A stretch of DNA of 32,691 bases, taken from Gammaproteobacteria bacterium. GTDB lineage: Bacteria; Pseudomonadota; Gammaproteobacteria; GCA-001735895. Shown here piece by piece: positions 7,566-15,532 of this stretch. Within the stretch, counting starts at the first letter, position 1. Each line of letters begins with the position of its first letter. Below the pieces are notes generated by a model, which did no database searches, was not told where the DNA came from, and saw only the letters and a list, made by a program, of their open reading frames with translations. Location: contig QIJI01000471.1 of the NCBI GenBank assembly GCA_003231795.1, positions 1 through 32,691 on the forward strand. The letters are read 5' to 3'. Position numbers and translations under genes: made by a program.

Positions 7566-8858
7566 CTGAAAACACCCCCTTTTAGCACCCTGGAGCAATG
7601 GCTCGAATGGCAAACGTCGTTGCATGACAAGGCTATCGATCTGGGACTCGATCGCGTTCGCCATGTGGCGCAACAACTTGGTTTCCATCAGATCGCAACC
7701 CGGGTCATTACCGTCGCGGGTACCAACGGTAAAGGATCGACCGTGGCAGCATACGAAACCTGGTTACATCAGGCGGGCTACCGGGTCGCGAGTTATACCT
7801 CGCCACATCTTTTACAATATAACGAACGCATTAAACATGCGCTTGTGCCTGTCAGCGATGCCGAACTTTGCGATGCCTTTGAACAAGTTGAAATAGCGCG
7901 GGGAGACACCGCCTTAACCTATTTTGAATATGGCACACTGGCTGCGCTTTATCTAATGCAACAATGGCCGCTGGATTTCGCTATTCTGGAGGTTGGACTC
8001 GGTGGTCGTCTGGATGCGGTTAATATTATAGACGCCGATCTTGTCCATCTGACCCCGATTGGTATTGACCACCAGGCATGGCTGGGTACGGATCGTGAAT
8101 CTATAGGATACGAAAAAGCCGGAGTTCTGCGGTCTCGTGTGCAGGCTATTGTTAACGACCCGGATCCGCCGCAGTCGGTGTTATCCGAGATAAACCGTCT
8201 CGGGTGCCGATCGCTTCGATACGGTGAAGATTATCAGATTGAATCGCTGGATAATGGCCGCCTCAACTGGCGTTGTGGCAAGCTCGAAGTATCATTGCCT
8301 CGTGTATTACCAGGCAAGTATCAAGATCACAATATCGCAGGCGTGTTGGCAGGATTATCCTGCCTACTTCCGTTTTCTGGGCTGGACCAGAAAAAAATTG
8401 GTGCGAATTTTGAAGGAACCCATATTCCAGGGCGCTTTGAACATTTGTCGAGCCGACTCAAGTGCCAGTTAATTGCTGACGTTGGACATAATCAGGATGC
8501 GGCAGAGGCTATTGCTGAAAACCTTCAGGCCATTCGTGGCCCCGATGCAAAAATTGTTGTGTTACTGGGTATGCTCGAAGACAAGCAGGCGGATCGCTTT
8601 GTTGAAGCTTTAAAACCGGTCGTAGATTGCTGGTGGACCTTGACTCTGGTATGTGACCGGGGACTTAGCGCGCAACAGCTAAAATCAAAAATTGATTCGG
8701 TTGTCGAGGTGGAAGCTTTATTTGATAACCCCGCCGAAGTACTGGATCATGCACTGTCTTCTTTAGGTAATCTGGATATAATGCTGGTGACTGGTTCCTT
8801 CGTGACTGTAGAACGCTTGTTACATACGCTATCTGACTCAGACGAACTCAAACCCTAA
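7566..8858 (+). CDS. folC: bifunctional folylpolyglutamate/dihydrofolate synthase, probable CTG start
   Basis: FolC adds L-glutamate to dihydropteroate and to folates in an ATP-dependent step. The core shows the P-loop GTNGKGS, then YTSPHLLQYNERI, EVGLGGRLDAVN and, in the C-terminal ligase domain, ADVGHNQDAAEA, all characteristic of the family. The first ATG/GTG/TTG in frame is TTG at 7620. However, the 13 codons before it (7581-7619) encode FSTLEQWLEWQTS, the conserved FolC N-terminus. No ATG, GTG or TTG occurs between the in-frame TGA at 7500-7502 and 7620. CTG at 7566 would give a 430-residue protein of normal length; the ribosome site is weak. Starting at TTG gives 412 residues missing a conserved helix. 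Function is certain; the start is inferred. The stop overlaps the next ATG. Confidence 0.9.
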   Translation: MKTPPFSTLEQWLEWQTSLHDKAIDLGLDRVRHVAQQLGFHQIATRVITVAGTNGKGSTVAAYETWLHQAGYRVASYTSPHLLQYNERIKHALVPVSDAELCDAFEQVEIARGDTALTYFEYGTLAALYLMQQWPLDFAILEVGLGGRLDAVNIIDADLVHLTPIGIDHQAWLGTDRESIGYEKAGVLRSRVQAIVNDPDPPQSVLSEINRLGCRSLRYGEDYQIESLDNGRLNWRCGKLEVSLPRVLPGKYQDHNIAGVLAGLSCLLPFSGLDQKKIGANFEGTHIPGRFEHLSSRLKCQLIADVGHNQDAAEAIAENLQAIRGPDAKIVVLLGMLEDKQADRFVEALKPVVDCWWTLTLVCDRGLSAQQLKSKIDSVVEVEALFDNPAEVLDHALSSLGNLDIMLVTGSFVTVERLLHTLSDSDELKP

Positions 8859-9481
8859 TGGATCAAAATATCAAAAATCGTCTGGTTGGAATTATCGTCG
8901 TATTCGCACTGGCGGTCATATTCCTGCCGATGATTTTGGACGGTTCAGGAGTGAACAAGGACAAACTCGAAATCGTGATACCGGCGCAACCGGTGATTGC
9001 CGAAAATCCTGAATTTGAACCCAAACTGATCGAGTTAAAAGCAAAGGTCGAAGCCTTGCCTGATCTCGATGCCCGCATGATAGATGAAAACTCTCCCGAA
9101 AATAAAATTGAACGACCGCTCACTACAAAAGTAGAGACTGCCTCAACATCTACCAGCTCATCCGGGACTCAGACCCAGTCAGAGACTGAATCTCGGGTAA
9201 AAACGACCGTTGAAGTTAAAGCAGAAGTTAAATCCGGGGGAGATAGTTGGGTTTTACAAGTTGGCAGTTTCCAGCAGCGACAAAAAGCGCTCGTTCAACG
9301 AGACAAATTACGTAAATCTAATATAGCTGCGGTATTTATTGAACAGTTCGACATCGACAATAAAGCTAATTACCGGGTTCGGCTGGGTCCGTTTTTAAAT
9401 CGCAATCAGACTCGGGTAGCGCAAAACAAGATAAAAGCCAAACATGACATTGATGGCATAATCATGAAGTATGAAAGATAA
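8858..9481 (+). CDS. dedD: SPOR-domain protein of the DedD type
   Basis: DedD-type proteins are single-pass inner-membrane proteins whose periplasmic SPOR domain binds denuded septal peptidoglycan and assists cell division. The 207-residue product has a short cytoplasmic start (MDQNIKNR), a membrane helix at about 9-27 and a variable Pro/Ser/Thr/Glu-rich linker. The C-terminal SPOR domain spans about 128-205 (WVLQVGSFQQRQKA and YRVRLGPFLNR). Its ATG overlaps the folC TAA by one base (TAATG), implying translational coupling. The folC-dedD-cvpA order is the one known from E. coli and Pseudomonas. Overall length is close to family size. The symbol rests on synteny plus domain plan. Confidence 0.88.
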   Translation: MDQNIKNRLVGIIVVFALAVIFLPMILDGSGVNKDKLEIVIPAQPVIAENPEFEPKLIELKAKVEALPDLDARMIDENSPENKIERPLTTKVETASTSTSSSGTQTQSETESRVKTTVEVKAEVKSGGDSWVLQVGSFQQRQKALVQRDKLRKSNIAAVFIEQFDIDNKANYRVRLGPFLNRNQTRVAQNKIKAKHDIDGIIMKYER

Positions 9482-9567
9482 TTGTTGATCCTTGCTGACA
9501 GGTGATTAATTGAAACAAACCGACTTTGGAGGCCCACATGGCTCCTGTGGATTAATTGAGAAGATAT

Positions 9568-10062
9568 ATGACGTGGATTGACTTTGTTATATTTGGTGTA
9601 ATCGCTCTTTCGGCACTGATCAGTTTGATACGGGGTTTTGTCAAAGAGTCCATATCGTTGATAACATGGATCCTTGCCGGCGTTATTGCATTTCGATATT
9701 TCACGCCGGTTTCGGGACTGCTGGAACCTTTCATTGAGTCGTCGACAATACGAGGAATGACGGGTGGGGGGATCCTGTTTGTGCTTACCTTGATCGTAGG
9801 TGCAATCGTTAATTTCATTGTCAGCAAGATGGTGTCGAGTACAGGACTGAGTGGTACTGATAAGGCGCTTGGTATAATTTTCGGTGGAGCGCGCGGGGTA
9901 TTGATTGTATCGATGGTGGTGTTGCTTTTTAGTTTAACTCCGGCGCCGTCTAGCGATACCTGGCAGGATACTGTCTCAATCGAATTTTTTGAACAGCTTG
10001 CGCAATGGGTAAAGGGCGTTGTTCCGTCCGATGCTGCGGAAAAATTCAAAATTCAGTTGTGA
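9568..10062 (+). CDS. cvpA: CvpA family inner-membrane protein
   Basis: CvpA is a small polytopic inner-membrane protein needed for colicin V export in E. coli. Later work ties it to envelope stress and bile resistance; its molecular activity is unknown. The 164-residue product shows four hydrophobic segments near residues 4-21, 29-46, 65-86 and 107-124. The family's N-terminal MTWIDFVIF and LIRGFVKE motifs are present, as is GIIFGGARG before the last span. ATG 9568 is chosen over the TTG four codons upstream because it matches the family start and has GAGAAG in front. It lies 25 bases before purF, as in E. coli, so the two are probably co-transcribed. Confidence 0.93.
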   Translation: MTWIDFVIFGVIALSALISLIRGFVKESISLITWILAGVIAFRYFTPVSGLLEPFIESSTIRGMTGGGILFVLTLIVGAIVNFIVSKMVSSTGLSGTDKALGIIFGGARGVLIVSMVVLLFSLTPAPSSDTWQDTVSIEFFEQLAQWVKGVVPSDAAEKFKIQL

Positions 10063-10087
10063 TTGGCTTAACCAGAGTATTTACGAA

Positions 10088-11602
10088 ATGTGTGGAATTG
10101 TAGGAATCATTAGTCAGCAAGCGGCGGCGCAGGTGATTTACGACGCGTTGCTGGTTTTGCAGCATCGCGGCCAGGATGCGGCGGGAATTGTTGTATGCGA
10201 TCAAAACAAGCTGAGCTTGCACAAGGATAACGGGCAGGTCAGCGATGTGTTCCATTCGCGCCACATGCGTAAACTGGTCGGAAAAATGGGCATCGGCCAT
10301 GTGCGTTATCCAACAGCCGGATGTTCATCCTCAGCAGAAGCCCAGCCTTTTTACGTGAATTCTCCTTACGGCATTACGCTTGCGCACAACGGCAACTTGA
10401 CCAATGTGGAAAAGCTCAAATCCGAGCTTTACCAATCCGATTTGCGCCATATCAATACCGAGTCCGATACCGAGGTATTACTCAACGTTCTTGCACATGA
10501 GTTGCAAAGCCGCGGTAGTCTGAAATTGACTGCTGATGAAATATTTACCGCAGTAACCGAGACACATAAGCGCATCGAAGGTGCCTATGCCGTGGTCGCA
10601 ATGTTAACCGGCAAGGGGATAATCGGTTTTCGTGACCCACGTGGCATTCGTCCAGTGGTGTATGGCAAACGTAGGCGCAAATCAGGATATGAGTATATGA
10701 TTGCGTCGGAAAGTGTCGCCTTGCAGACTTCAGGTTTTGAACTGGTCGCCGACCTGAAACCTGGAGAAGCGGTTTACATCGACGTAGAAGGAAACGTGCA
10801 TCGCCAGCAATGTGCGGCTGATGCGCAACTGAACCCCTGTATCTTTGAATATGTATACCTTGCCAGACCGGATTCTATTATTGATGACATTTATGTCTAC
10901 AAGGCGCGACTACGCATGGGAGTTAAACTCGGGCGTAAAATTCTGCGCCTGATGCCTGATCACGATATCGACGTAGTCATTCCTATTCCGGATACCAGTC
11001 GCCCGGCAGCGATTGAGCTGGCTTATCATCTCGGCGTCAAGTTCCGTGAAGGTTTTATAAAGAATCGATATATAGGGCGTACCTTCATCATGCCGGGTCA
11101 AAAATTGCGTAAAAAATCAGTGCGCCGTAAACTGAACCCTATCGATATTGAATTTAAAGGTAAAACCGTGTTACTGGTAGATGACTCGATTGTGCGCGGG
11201 ACCACCTCCAAGCAGATTATCCAGATGGCCCGTGAAGCGGGTGCGAAAAAGGTTTATATTGCTTCTGCTGCGCCCCCAGTACGTTACCCTAATGTCTATG
11301 GGATCGATATGCCTGCATCAGAAGAGCTAGTGGCATTTGGTCGTAACGAACAACAGGTAGCTGACTATATCGGTGCCGACTGGCTGATCTACCAGGACCT
11401 GGACGACTTGATCGATGCGGTACAAAAAGGTAATCGCAGTATCAAGGGATTTGATTGTTCCTGCTTCAATGGAGAATACGTCACCGCGACGGTGGACATT
11501 GATTATCTTGATAAAATCAGACGATTAAGAAACGATTCGGCCAAGGAAGCAACCGAAGATCAACTCAATGTGGTAGGCATGGATTTGCACAATAACGCCT
11601 GA
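10088..11602 (+). CDS. purF: amidophosphoribosyltransferase PurF
   Basis: PurF makes phosphoribosylamine from PRPP and glutamine, the committing step of purine synthesis. The 504-residue product begins MCGIVGI. Cys2, exposed after Met removal, is the glutaminase nucleophile, which fixes the start at 10088 although the frame is open 23 codons further up. The class II glutaminase domain (1 to about 230, with RYPTAG and AHNGNLTN) precedes the phosphoribosyltransferase domain. That domain carries the PRPP loop VLLVDDSIVRGTTS near residues 361-374. Length equals that of the E. coli enzyme. The stop TGA overlaps the ATG of the following gene. Confidence 0.96.
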   Translation: MCGIVGIISQQAAAQVIYDALLVLQHRGQDAAGIVVCDQNKLSLHKDNGQVSDVFHSRHMRKLVGKMGIGHVRYPTAGCSSSAEAQPFYVNSPYGITLAHNGNLTNVEKLKSELYQSDLRHINTESDTEVLLNVLAHELQSRGSLKLTADEIFTAVTETHKRIEGAYAVVAMLTGKGIIGFRDPRGIRPVVYGKRRRKSGYEYMIASESVALQTSGFELVADLKPGEAVYIDVEGNVHRQQCAADAQLNPCIFEYVYLARPDSIIDDIYVYKARLRMGVKLGRKILRLMPDHDIDVVIPIPDTSRPAAIELAYHLGVKFREGFIKNRYIGRTFIMPGQKLRKKSVRRKLNPIDIEFKGKTVLLVDDSIVRGTTSKQIIQMAREAGAKKVYIASAAPPVRYPNVYGIDMPASEELVAFGRNEQQVADYIGADWLIYQDLDDLIDAVQKGNRSIKGFDCSCFNGEYVTATVDIDYLDKIRRLRNDSAKEATEDQLNVVGMDLHNNA

Positions 11603-12141
11603 TGTTATGGCATGACATCAATCGTGACGTTGCCAGTCGGTTGCAAGGCAATTCCGCACTTGCGGACCAACGTCCGTTCATCGTTATTGAATCGGGTAAG
11701 CAACAGTTGCACTGGATTGATATCGAGCAGGAAATGAATCGCAGTTATCCGGTGTCTACCGCCGAGAACGGCATGGGTAATCGAATTGAATCCTATAAGA
11801 CACCATTCGGAATTCACCGGATTCGGCAAAAGGTCGGTGGCGACCAACCTTCCGGCATGATATTTGAAGCACGTGAAGCTACTGGCAAAATTGCACATAA
11901 CATGGATAATCAGGAGAAAGATGAAATCACTTCCCGCATACTTTGGCTGGATGGTCTCGAACAGGGCGTCAACCTGGGCGGGGCCTATGACACCTACCAG
12001 CGATACATTTATATCCACGGAACTTCGGATGAAAAGCGTATCGGTGAACCGGTTTCTGCCGGTTGTATCAGAATGAAAAATCAGGATGTCATCGAACTGT
12101 TTGACGAAGCCCTCGTCAACGATATCGTATTTATAAGATAG
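11602..12141 (+). CDS. L,D-transpeptidase (YkuD) domain protein without a signal peptide
   Basis: The C-terminal half has the YkuD catalytic signature: IHGTSD with His139, then SAGCIRM with Cys155 as nucleophile. Upstream strands (FIVIESGKQQLHWI, YKTPFGIHRI) fit the beta-sandwich of the fold. Such enzymes form 3-3 crosslinks in peptidoglycan, attach lipoproteins, or hydrolyse such bonds. The 179-residue product has no signal peptide or membrane helix at the N-terminus (MLWHDINRDVASRL), so its route to the cell wall is unclear. The start overlaps the purF stop (TGATG) and no better upstream start is seen. This gene and the next separate purF from metZ, which are neighbours in Pseudomonas. A cytoplasmic or non-transpeptidase role is possible. 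Confidence 0.82.
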   Translation: MLWHDINRDVASRLQGNSALADQRPFIVIESGKQQLHWIDIEQEMNRSYPVSTAENGMGNRIESYKTPFGIHRIRQKVGGDQPSGMIFEAREATGKIAHNMDNQEKDEITSRILWLDGLEQGVNLGGAYDTYQRYIYIHGTSDEKRIGEPVSAGCIRMKNQDVIELFDEALVNDIVFIR

Positions 12142-12194
12142 TCTCTAAAATCATACTCTCGCAAACAACTATCAACAATTCGAGGAGCGGCCGA

Positions 12195-13337
12195 ATGAGT
12201 TCGGTGTTACGTCGTATTTCGCTACTATTCAAGCTGCTTGCCTCTATCGGGCGTAGCTCGTTCCCAAAATATGCAGTAGAAGCCGAGTTTCTGGATGAAG
12301 TGATTTCGACTACAGTTGATTCAAGTATCGCCCAATATTATCTAAATCATTACCTGCAAGACAAAAAGAATAATCCTGAACTGGACCGCGATATAGATCT
12401 GGTTTATCAGAATTACCCCGAAATACTCCCAAGTCGTAATGACCTCACACAAATATCACAGCAGTTTTCCAATGATTTTGCCGCATTGTTTTTAGCCGAC
12501 CGCTTGTGGCAGGATCAAAAAAACCGATCGGTCCAAAAAGCCTTTCACCGTCTGATGGCGCTGCCCAGAGAAGGATTGTTCGCCCCGCCGGTTTCGGTTA
12601 GCGACTACCTGATATTACTGGTCCCGGGCTGGAATTACGTGGCCAATGGTCACATCACGGGTTCGGACTTTGCTGCGCCCAGACGTTTGATCGATAAACT
12701 GGGGATTGAAAATCATCTGATTCTAGTGCCACCAAATGGATCGGTAATGCAATCTGCCGAGTTAATTGCAGCCTCGGTTATGCGTCACAGCGGTAGCGCT
12801 AAAAAAATAATTATCGTCGGGTCCAGTGCCGCAGGGCCGTCGATTCATTACACCCTGGGTAAACTACCCAATCACGGAGAGTTAGAATCGGTGGTAGCCT
12901 GGGTTAACCTCGGAGGCATACTTCAGGGCAGTCCGCTAGTTGATTATTTTCAGAAGTGGCCGCAAAAAATAGCGCTCAATCTGGCAATGGCATGGTTAGG
13001 CTGGGACGAAGAAGAGATAGTGACCCTGTCTGCAAGTCAATCCAGGGAACGCGTTAAAACGTTGAATTTGCCCCCGGATCTTGTCGTCATTAATTATCTG
13101 GGATTATCGCTAACCGGAAATTTGAGTAGTCTGTCTGCTAACAAGTATCCCTTGATTGCCGAACAGGGGCCGAATGATGGCTTAACGCCGTTAGTCGATA
13201 TCATCGCTCCCGATAGCATGACCCTGATTGCGACCCGCAGCGATCATTATTTTGGTAAAGACCCGAAAATCGATCTTAAGACAATCGCTATCTTAAAAAC
13301 CGTAATTGAAATGATTGAATCTGGCAACAGCAACTGA
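12195..13337 (+). CDS. alpha/beta-hydrolase-fold protein of unknown substrate
   Basis: I do not recognise a named family for this 380-residue protein. The central part looks like an alpha/beta hydrolase: a strand YLILLVPGW with a possible oxyanion position, a nucleophile elbow GSSAAG with Ser211 after IIIVGS, and a late RSDHYF with His351 as the likely triad histidine. A long helical N-terminus of about 130 residues (ending MALPREGLFAPP) precedes the fold. No signal peptide is convincing; the start MSSVLRRISLLFKLL is amphipathic and basic, so membrane association is possible. A good GAGGAG ribosome site precedes the ATG. It may share a transcript with the preceding YkuD gene, 53 bases upstream. 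Lipase/esterase activity is a guess only. Confidence 0.7.
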   Translation: MSSVLRRISLLFKLLASIGRSSFPKYAVEAEFLDEVISTTVDSSIAQYYLNHYLQDKKNNPELDRDIDLVYQNYPEILPSRNDLTQISQQFSNDFAALFLADRLWQDQKNRSVQKAFHRLMALPREGLFAPPVSVSDYLILLVPGWNYVANGHITGSDFAAPRRLIDKLGIENHLILVPPNGSVMQSAELIAASVMRHSGSAKKIIIVGSSAAGPSIHYTLGKLPNHGELESVVAWVNLGGILQGSPLVDYFQKWPQKIALNLAMAWLGWDEEEIVTLSASQSRERVKTLNLPPDLVVINYLGLSLTGNLSSLSANKYPLIAEQGPNDGLTPLVDIIAPDSMTLIATRSDHYFGKDPKIDLKTIAILKTVIEMIESGNSN

Positions 13338-13354
13338 TTTACGATTTTGATCGC

Positions 13355-13383
13355 TTGACATCAACTTATCATCGTTTTAATGT
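13355..13383 (+). promoter_or_regulatory. candidate promoter for metZ
   Basis: A perfect -35 box TTGACA is followed after 17 bases by TAATGT (3 of 6) in the 196-bp gap between the hydrolase-like gene and metZ. A second TTGACA at 13436-13441 has TATAAA only 11 bases further, too close for a normal promoter. No known riboswitch fold was recognised in the leader. Confidence 0.3.
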
Positions 13384-13533
13384 TCACGAAAGGCGCTGAT
13401 TTGTTTCTCGGCTTGCAGGCGCACGGGGTTGTGTATTGACAAATAATCCCAATATAAATTTGCTAAAGAGGGTGGTCCTGAGCACTTTCTGAACCTTTTC
13501 CCTTCCGAGTTTTTCGTTTACTGGAGAAACTCC

Positions 13534-14712
13534 GTGACATACGATACCCCTGGATTTGAAACCGTCGCAATCCGCAGCGGACAACGACGCACAAATGAAT
13601 TCGAGCACAGCGAACCGATTTTTGCGACATCGAGTTTTGTTTTCGAAAATGCGGCGCAAGCTGCCGCCCGATTTTCTGGTGACGAACCCGGAAATATTTA
13701 TTCACGTTTTACCAACCCAACCACGAATATTTTTGAACAACGGCTGGCCGCTCTCGAAGGAGGCGAAGCCTGTGTCGCGACCGCTTCAGGGATGGCAGCG
13801 ATAATGAGTCTATGTGTTGGCCTGTTAAAATCGGGCGATCATATCGTCAGTTCACGCTCAATTTTTGGTTCGACCACCACATTGTTTGACAAGTATCTGA
13901 CTCGCTTCGGTATCGATACCAGTTACGTAGATCTGACTGATATCAACGACTGGAAACGGGCAGTTCGACCCACCACGCAATTATTTTTCCTCGAAACTCC
14001 GTCGAACCCGCTGGCAGAAATCGCAGATATCAGGGCTGTTGCGGATCTCGCGCATGAGAACAACTGTTTGCTCGCAGTCGATAACTGTTTTTGTACTCCG
14101 GCACTGCAGCAGCCCCTGGCGCTGGGCGCTGATGTGATCGTGCATTCTGCTACCAAATATCTCGATGGTCAGGGGCGTATCGTTGGAGGTGCGGTGGTTG
14201 GTAGTCAGGAACTGGTGGGTGAAGAGCTGTTTGGCGTGATTCGCACCACCGGTCCCAGTATGAGCCCATTTAATGCATGGGTAGCGCTCAAGGGGCTAGA
14301 AACCTTGAGTTTACGGATGACTGCTCACTCGCAACAGGCATTGAAACTGGCACATTTTCTGGAGCAACACACTGCGGTTGAAAAAGTGTTTTACGCGGGT
14401 CTTGAATCACATCCACAATATGAACTGGCCAAACAGCAGCAAAGTGATTTTGGAGGTGTTGTGTCGTTTGTTGTTCGAGGTGGGCGGGAAAAAGCCTGGC
14501 ATTTAATCGATTCCACTCAAATCCTGTCGATTACCGCCAATCTGGGTGATGTCAAATCCACCATCACGCATCCGTTTACCACCACTCACGGTAAAGTTAG
14601 CGAAACGGTAAAATTACAGTCTGGAATTACCGAGGGACTGGTACGAGTTGCCGTCGGCCTGGAATATATCGACGATATCATTTCAGATATATCTCGAGGG
14701 CTTGATGGTTGA
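13534..14712 (+). CDS. metZ: O-succinylhomoserine sulfhydrylase MetZ
   Basis: MetZ is a PLP enzyme that converts O-succinylhomoserine and sulfide directly to homocysteine, bypassing cystathionine. The 392-residue product follows the Cys/Met-metabolism PLP family: IYSRFTNPT near the N-terminus, SGMAAI, SSRSIFGST, LFFLETPSNPL, and the PLP lysine in HSATKYLDGQG (Lys208). A conserved C-terminal SLGD-like segment reads NLGDVKSTITHP. The start is GTG with GGAGA seven bases upstream. The assignment over MetB or MetY rests on the N-terminal FETVAIRSG and SEPIFATSSFVF segments and on the purF-metZ synteny of Pseudomonas. The sulfite reductase further along would provide its sulfide. Confidence 0.9.
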   Translation: MTYDTPGFETVAIRSGQRRTNEFEHSEPIFATSSFVFENAAQAAARFSGDEPGNIYSRFTNPTTNIFEQRLAALEGGEACVATASGMAAIMSLCVGLLKSGDHIVSSRSIFGSTTTLFDKYLTRFGIDTSYVDLTDINDWKRAVRPTTQLFFLETPSNPLAEIADIRAVADLAHENNCLLAVDNCFCTPALQQPLALGADVIVHSATKYLDGQGRIVGGAVVGSQELVGEELFGVIRTTGPSMSPFNAWVALKGLETLSLRMTAHSQQALKLAHFLEQHTAVEKVFYAGLESHPQYELAKQQQSDFGGVVSFVVRGGREKAWHLIDSTQILSITANLGDVKSTITHPFTTTHGKVSETVKLQSGITEGLVRVAVGLEYIDDIISDISRGLDG

Positions 14713-14798
14713 GCTGTTTCATCAAGTTGAAGTGATATTGCTGCAAGGCAGGCCTTGCCCGCCTAAACATTAATTCCGCTCCGGATCGTCAGACGATA

Positions 14799-15518
14799 TT
14801 AGGGGACTCTGCTATCGACCAGTTTGAATCCCTGGTCTTCACGCCAGCTTAGGTAACTTGGGCCGGGGTTCCAGTCGCCCAGTACGTAGCGGGTATTGTT
14901 GTCCGGGTAGCGATGGATGGCGGGTCTGTGAGTATGCCCGTGCACGATGATATCTACCGACTGAGTTCTAAAGCAAGCGTCGACTGCCTGTTGGTTGACA
15001 TCCATGATTTGCATCGACTTTTGTGCCATTGCAGCGACACTATCCTGCCTTAACTGTGCGGCAATTTGCTGTCTCTCAGTTAATGGTTTTGACAAAAATG
15101 TACTCTGCCAAAGCGGATCTCTGACCATTTTGCGAAACTCCTGATAGTCATGATCGTCGGTGCACAGGCTGTCACCGTGAATCAGAAGAACAGCCTGGCC
15201 CCCAAGTTCGATTGACAGGGGCTCGGTAACAATGGACAGGCCGGCCTGGGTCGCGAAGTTTTCTCCGAGCAGAAAATCCCGGTTACCGGCGATAAAATAA
15301 ACCTCGGTATTTTTTGCGATCTGTTGTAGCGCAGCCAGGATCGGGCTTAGTTCGAATGTTGCGTCGTCGCCTAACCAGACTTCAAAGAGATCACCCAGAA
15401 TATAAAGGCAATGGGCCGTAGAGGCCTGTTGTTGAAGAAAAACGGTGAGCGCGTCAGTGACCTCGGGTCGGCTGGCATCCAGATGACAGTCGGAGATAAA
15501 CAGGTACTCGTCAGTCAT
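14799..15518 (-). CDS. lpxH: UDP-2,3-diacylglucosamine diphosphatase LpxH
   Basis: LpxH cleaves UDP-2,3-diacylglucosamine to lipid X in lipid A synthesis, a peripheral membrane step. The 239-residue product has all the metallophosphatase motifs: Asp10/His12 (SDCHLD), GDLFEVW with Asp43, GNRDF with Asn79, the HGD motif at His114, and HGHTHRP with His195 and His197. These residues bind the Mn pair. It lies 14 bases downstream of ppiB on the same strand and is surely co-transcribed with it. The lpxH-ppiB-cysS neighbourhood is conserved in E. coli. It converges with metZ. A six-bp hairpin at 14743-14758 lies between them but lacks a T tract. Confidence 0.95.
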   Translation of the reverse strand: MTDEYLFISDCHLDASRPEVTDALTVFLQQQASTAHCLYILGDLFEVWLGDDATFELSPILAALQQIAKNTEVYFIAGNRDFLLGENFATQAGLSIVTEPLSIELGGQAVLLIHGDSLCTDDHDYQEFRKMVRDPLWQSTFLSKPLTERQQIAAQLRQDSVAAMAQKSMQIMDVNQQAVDACFRTQSVDIIVHGHTHRPAIHRYPDNNTRYVLGDWNPGPSYLSWREDQGFKLVDSRVP

Positions 15519-15532
15519 GCTGCCGGCCTCGC

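Noticed and set aside
13436..13458. TTGACA followed by TATAAA before metZ
   Set aside because: Only 11 bases separate the boxes, too short for a sigma-70 promoter.
14743..14758. Hairpin GCAAGG-CAGG-CCTTGC between metZ and lpxH as a terminator
   Set aside because: The stem is only six bp and no T tract follows on either strand.
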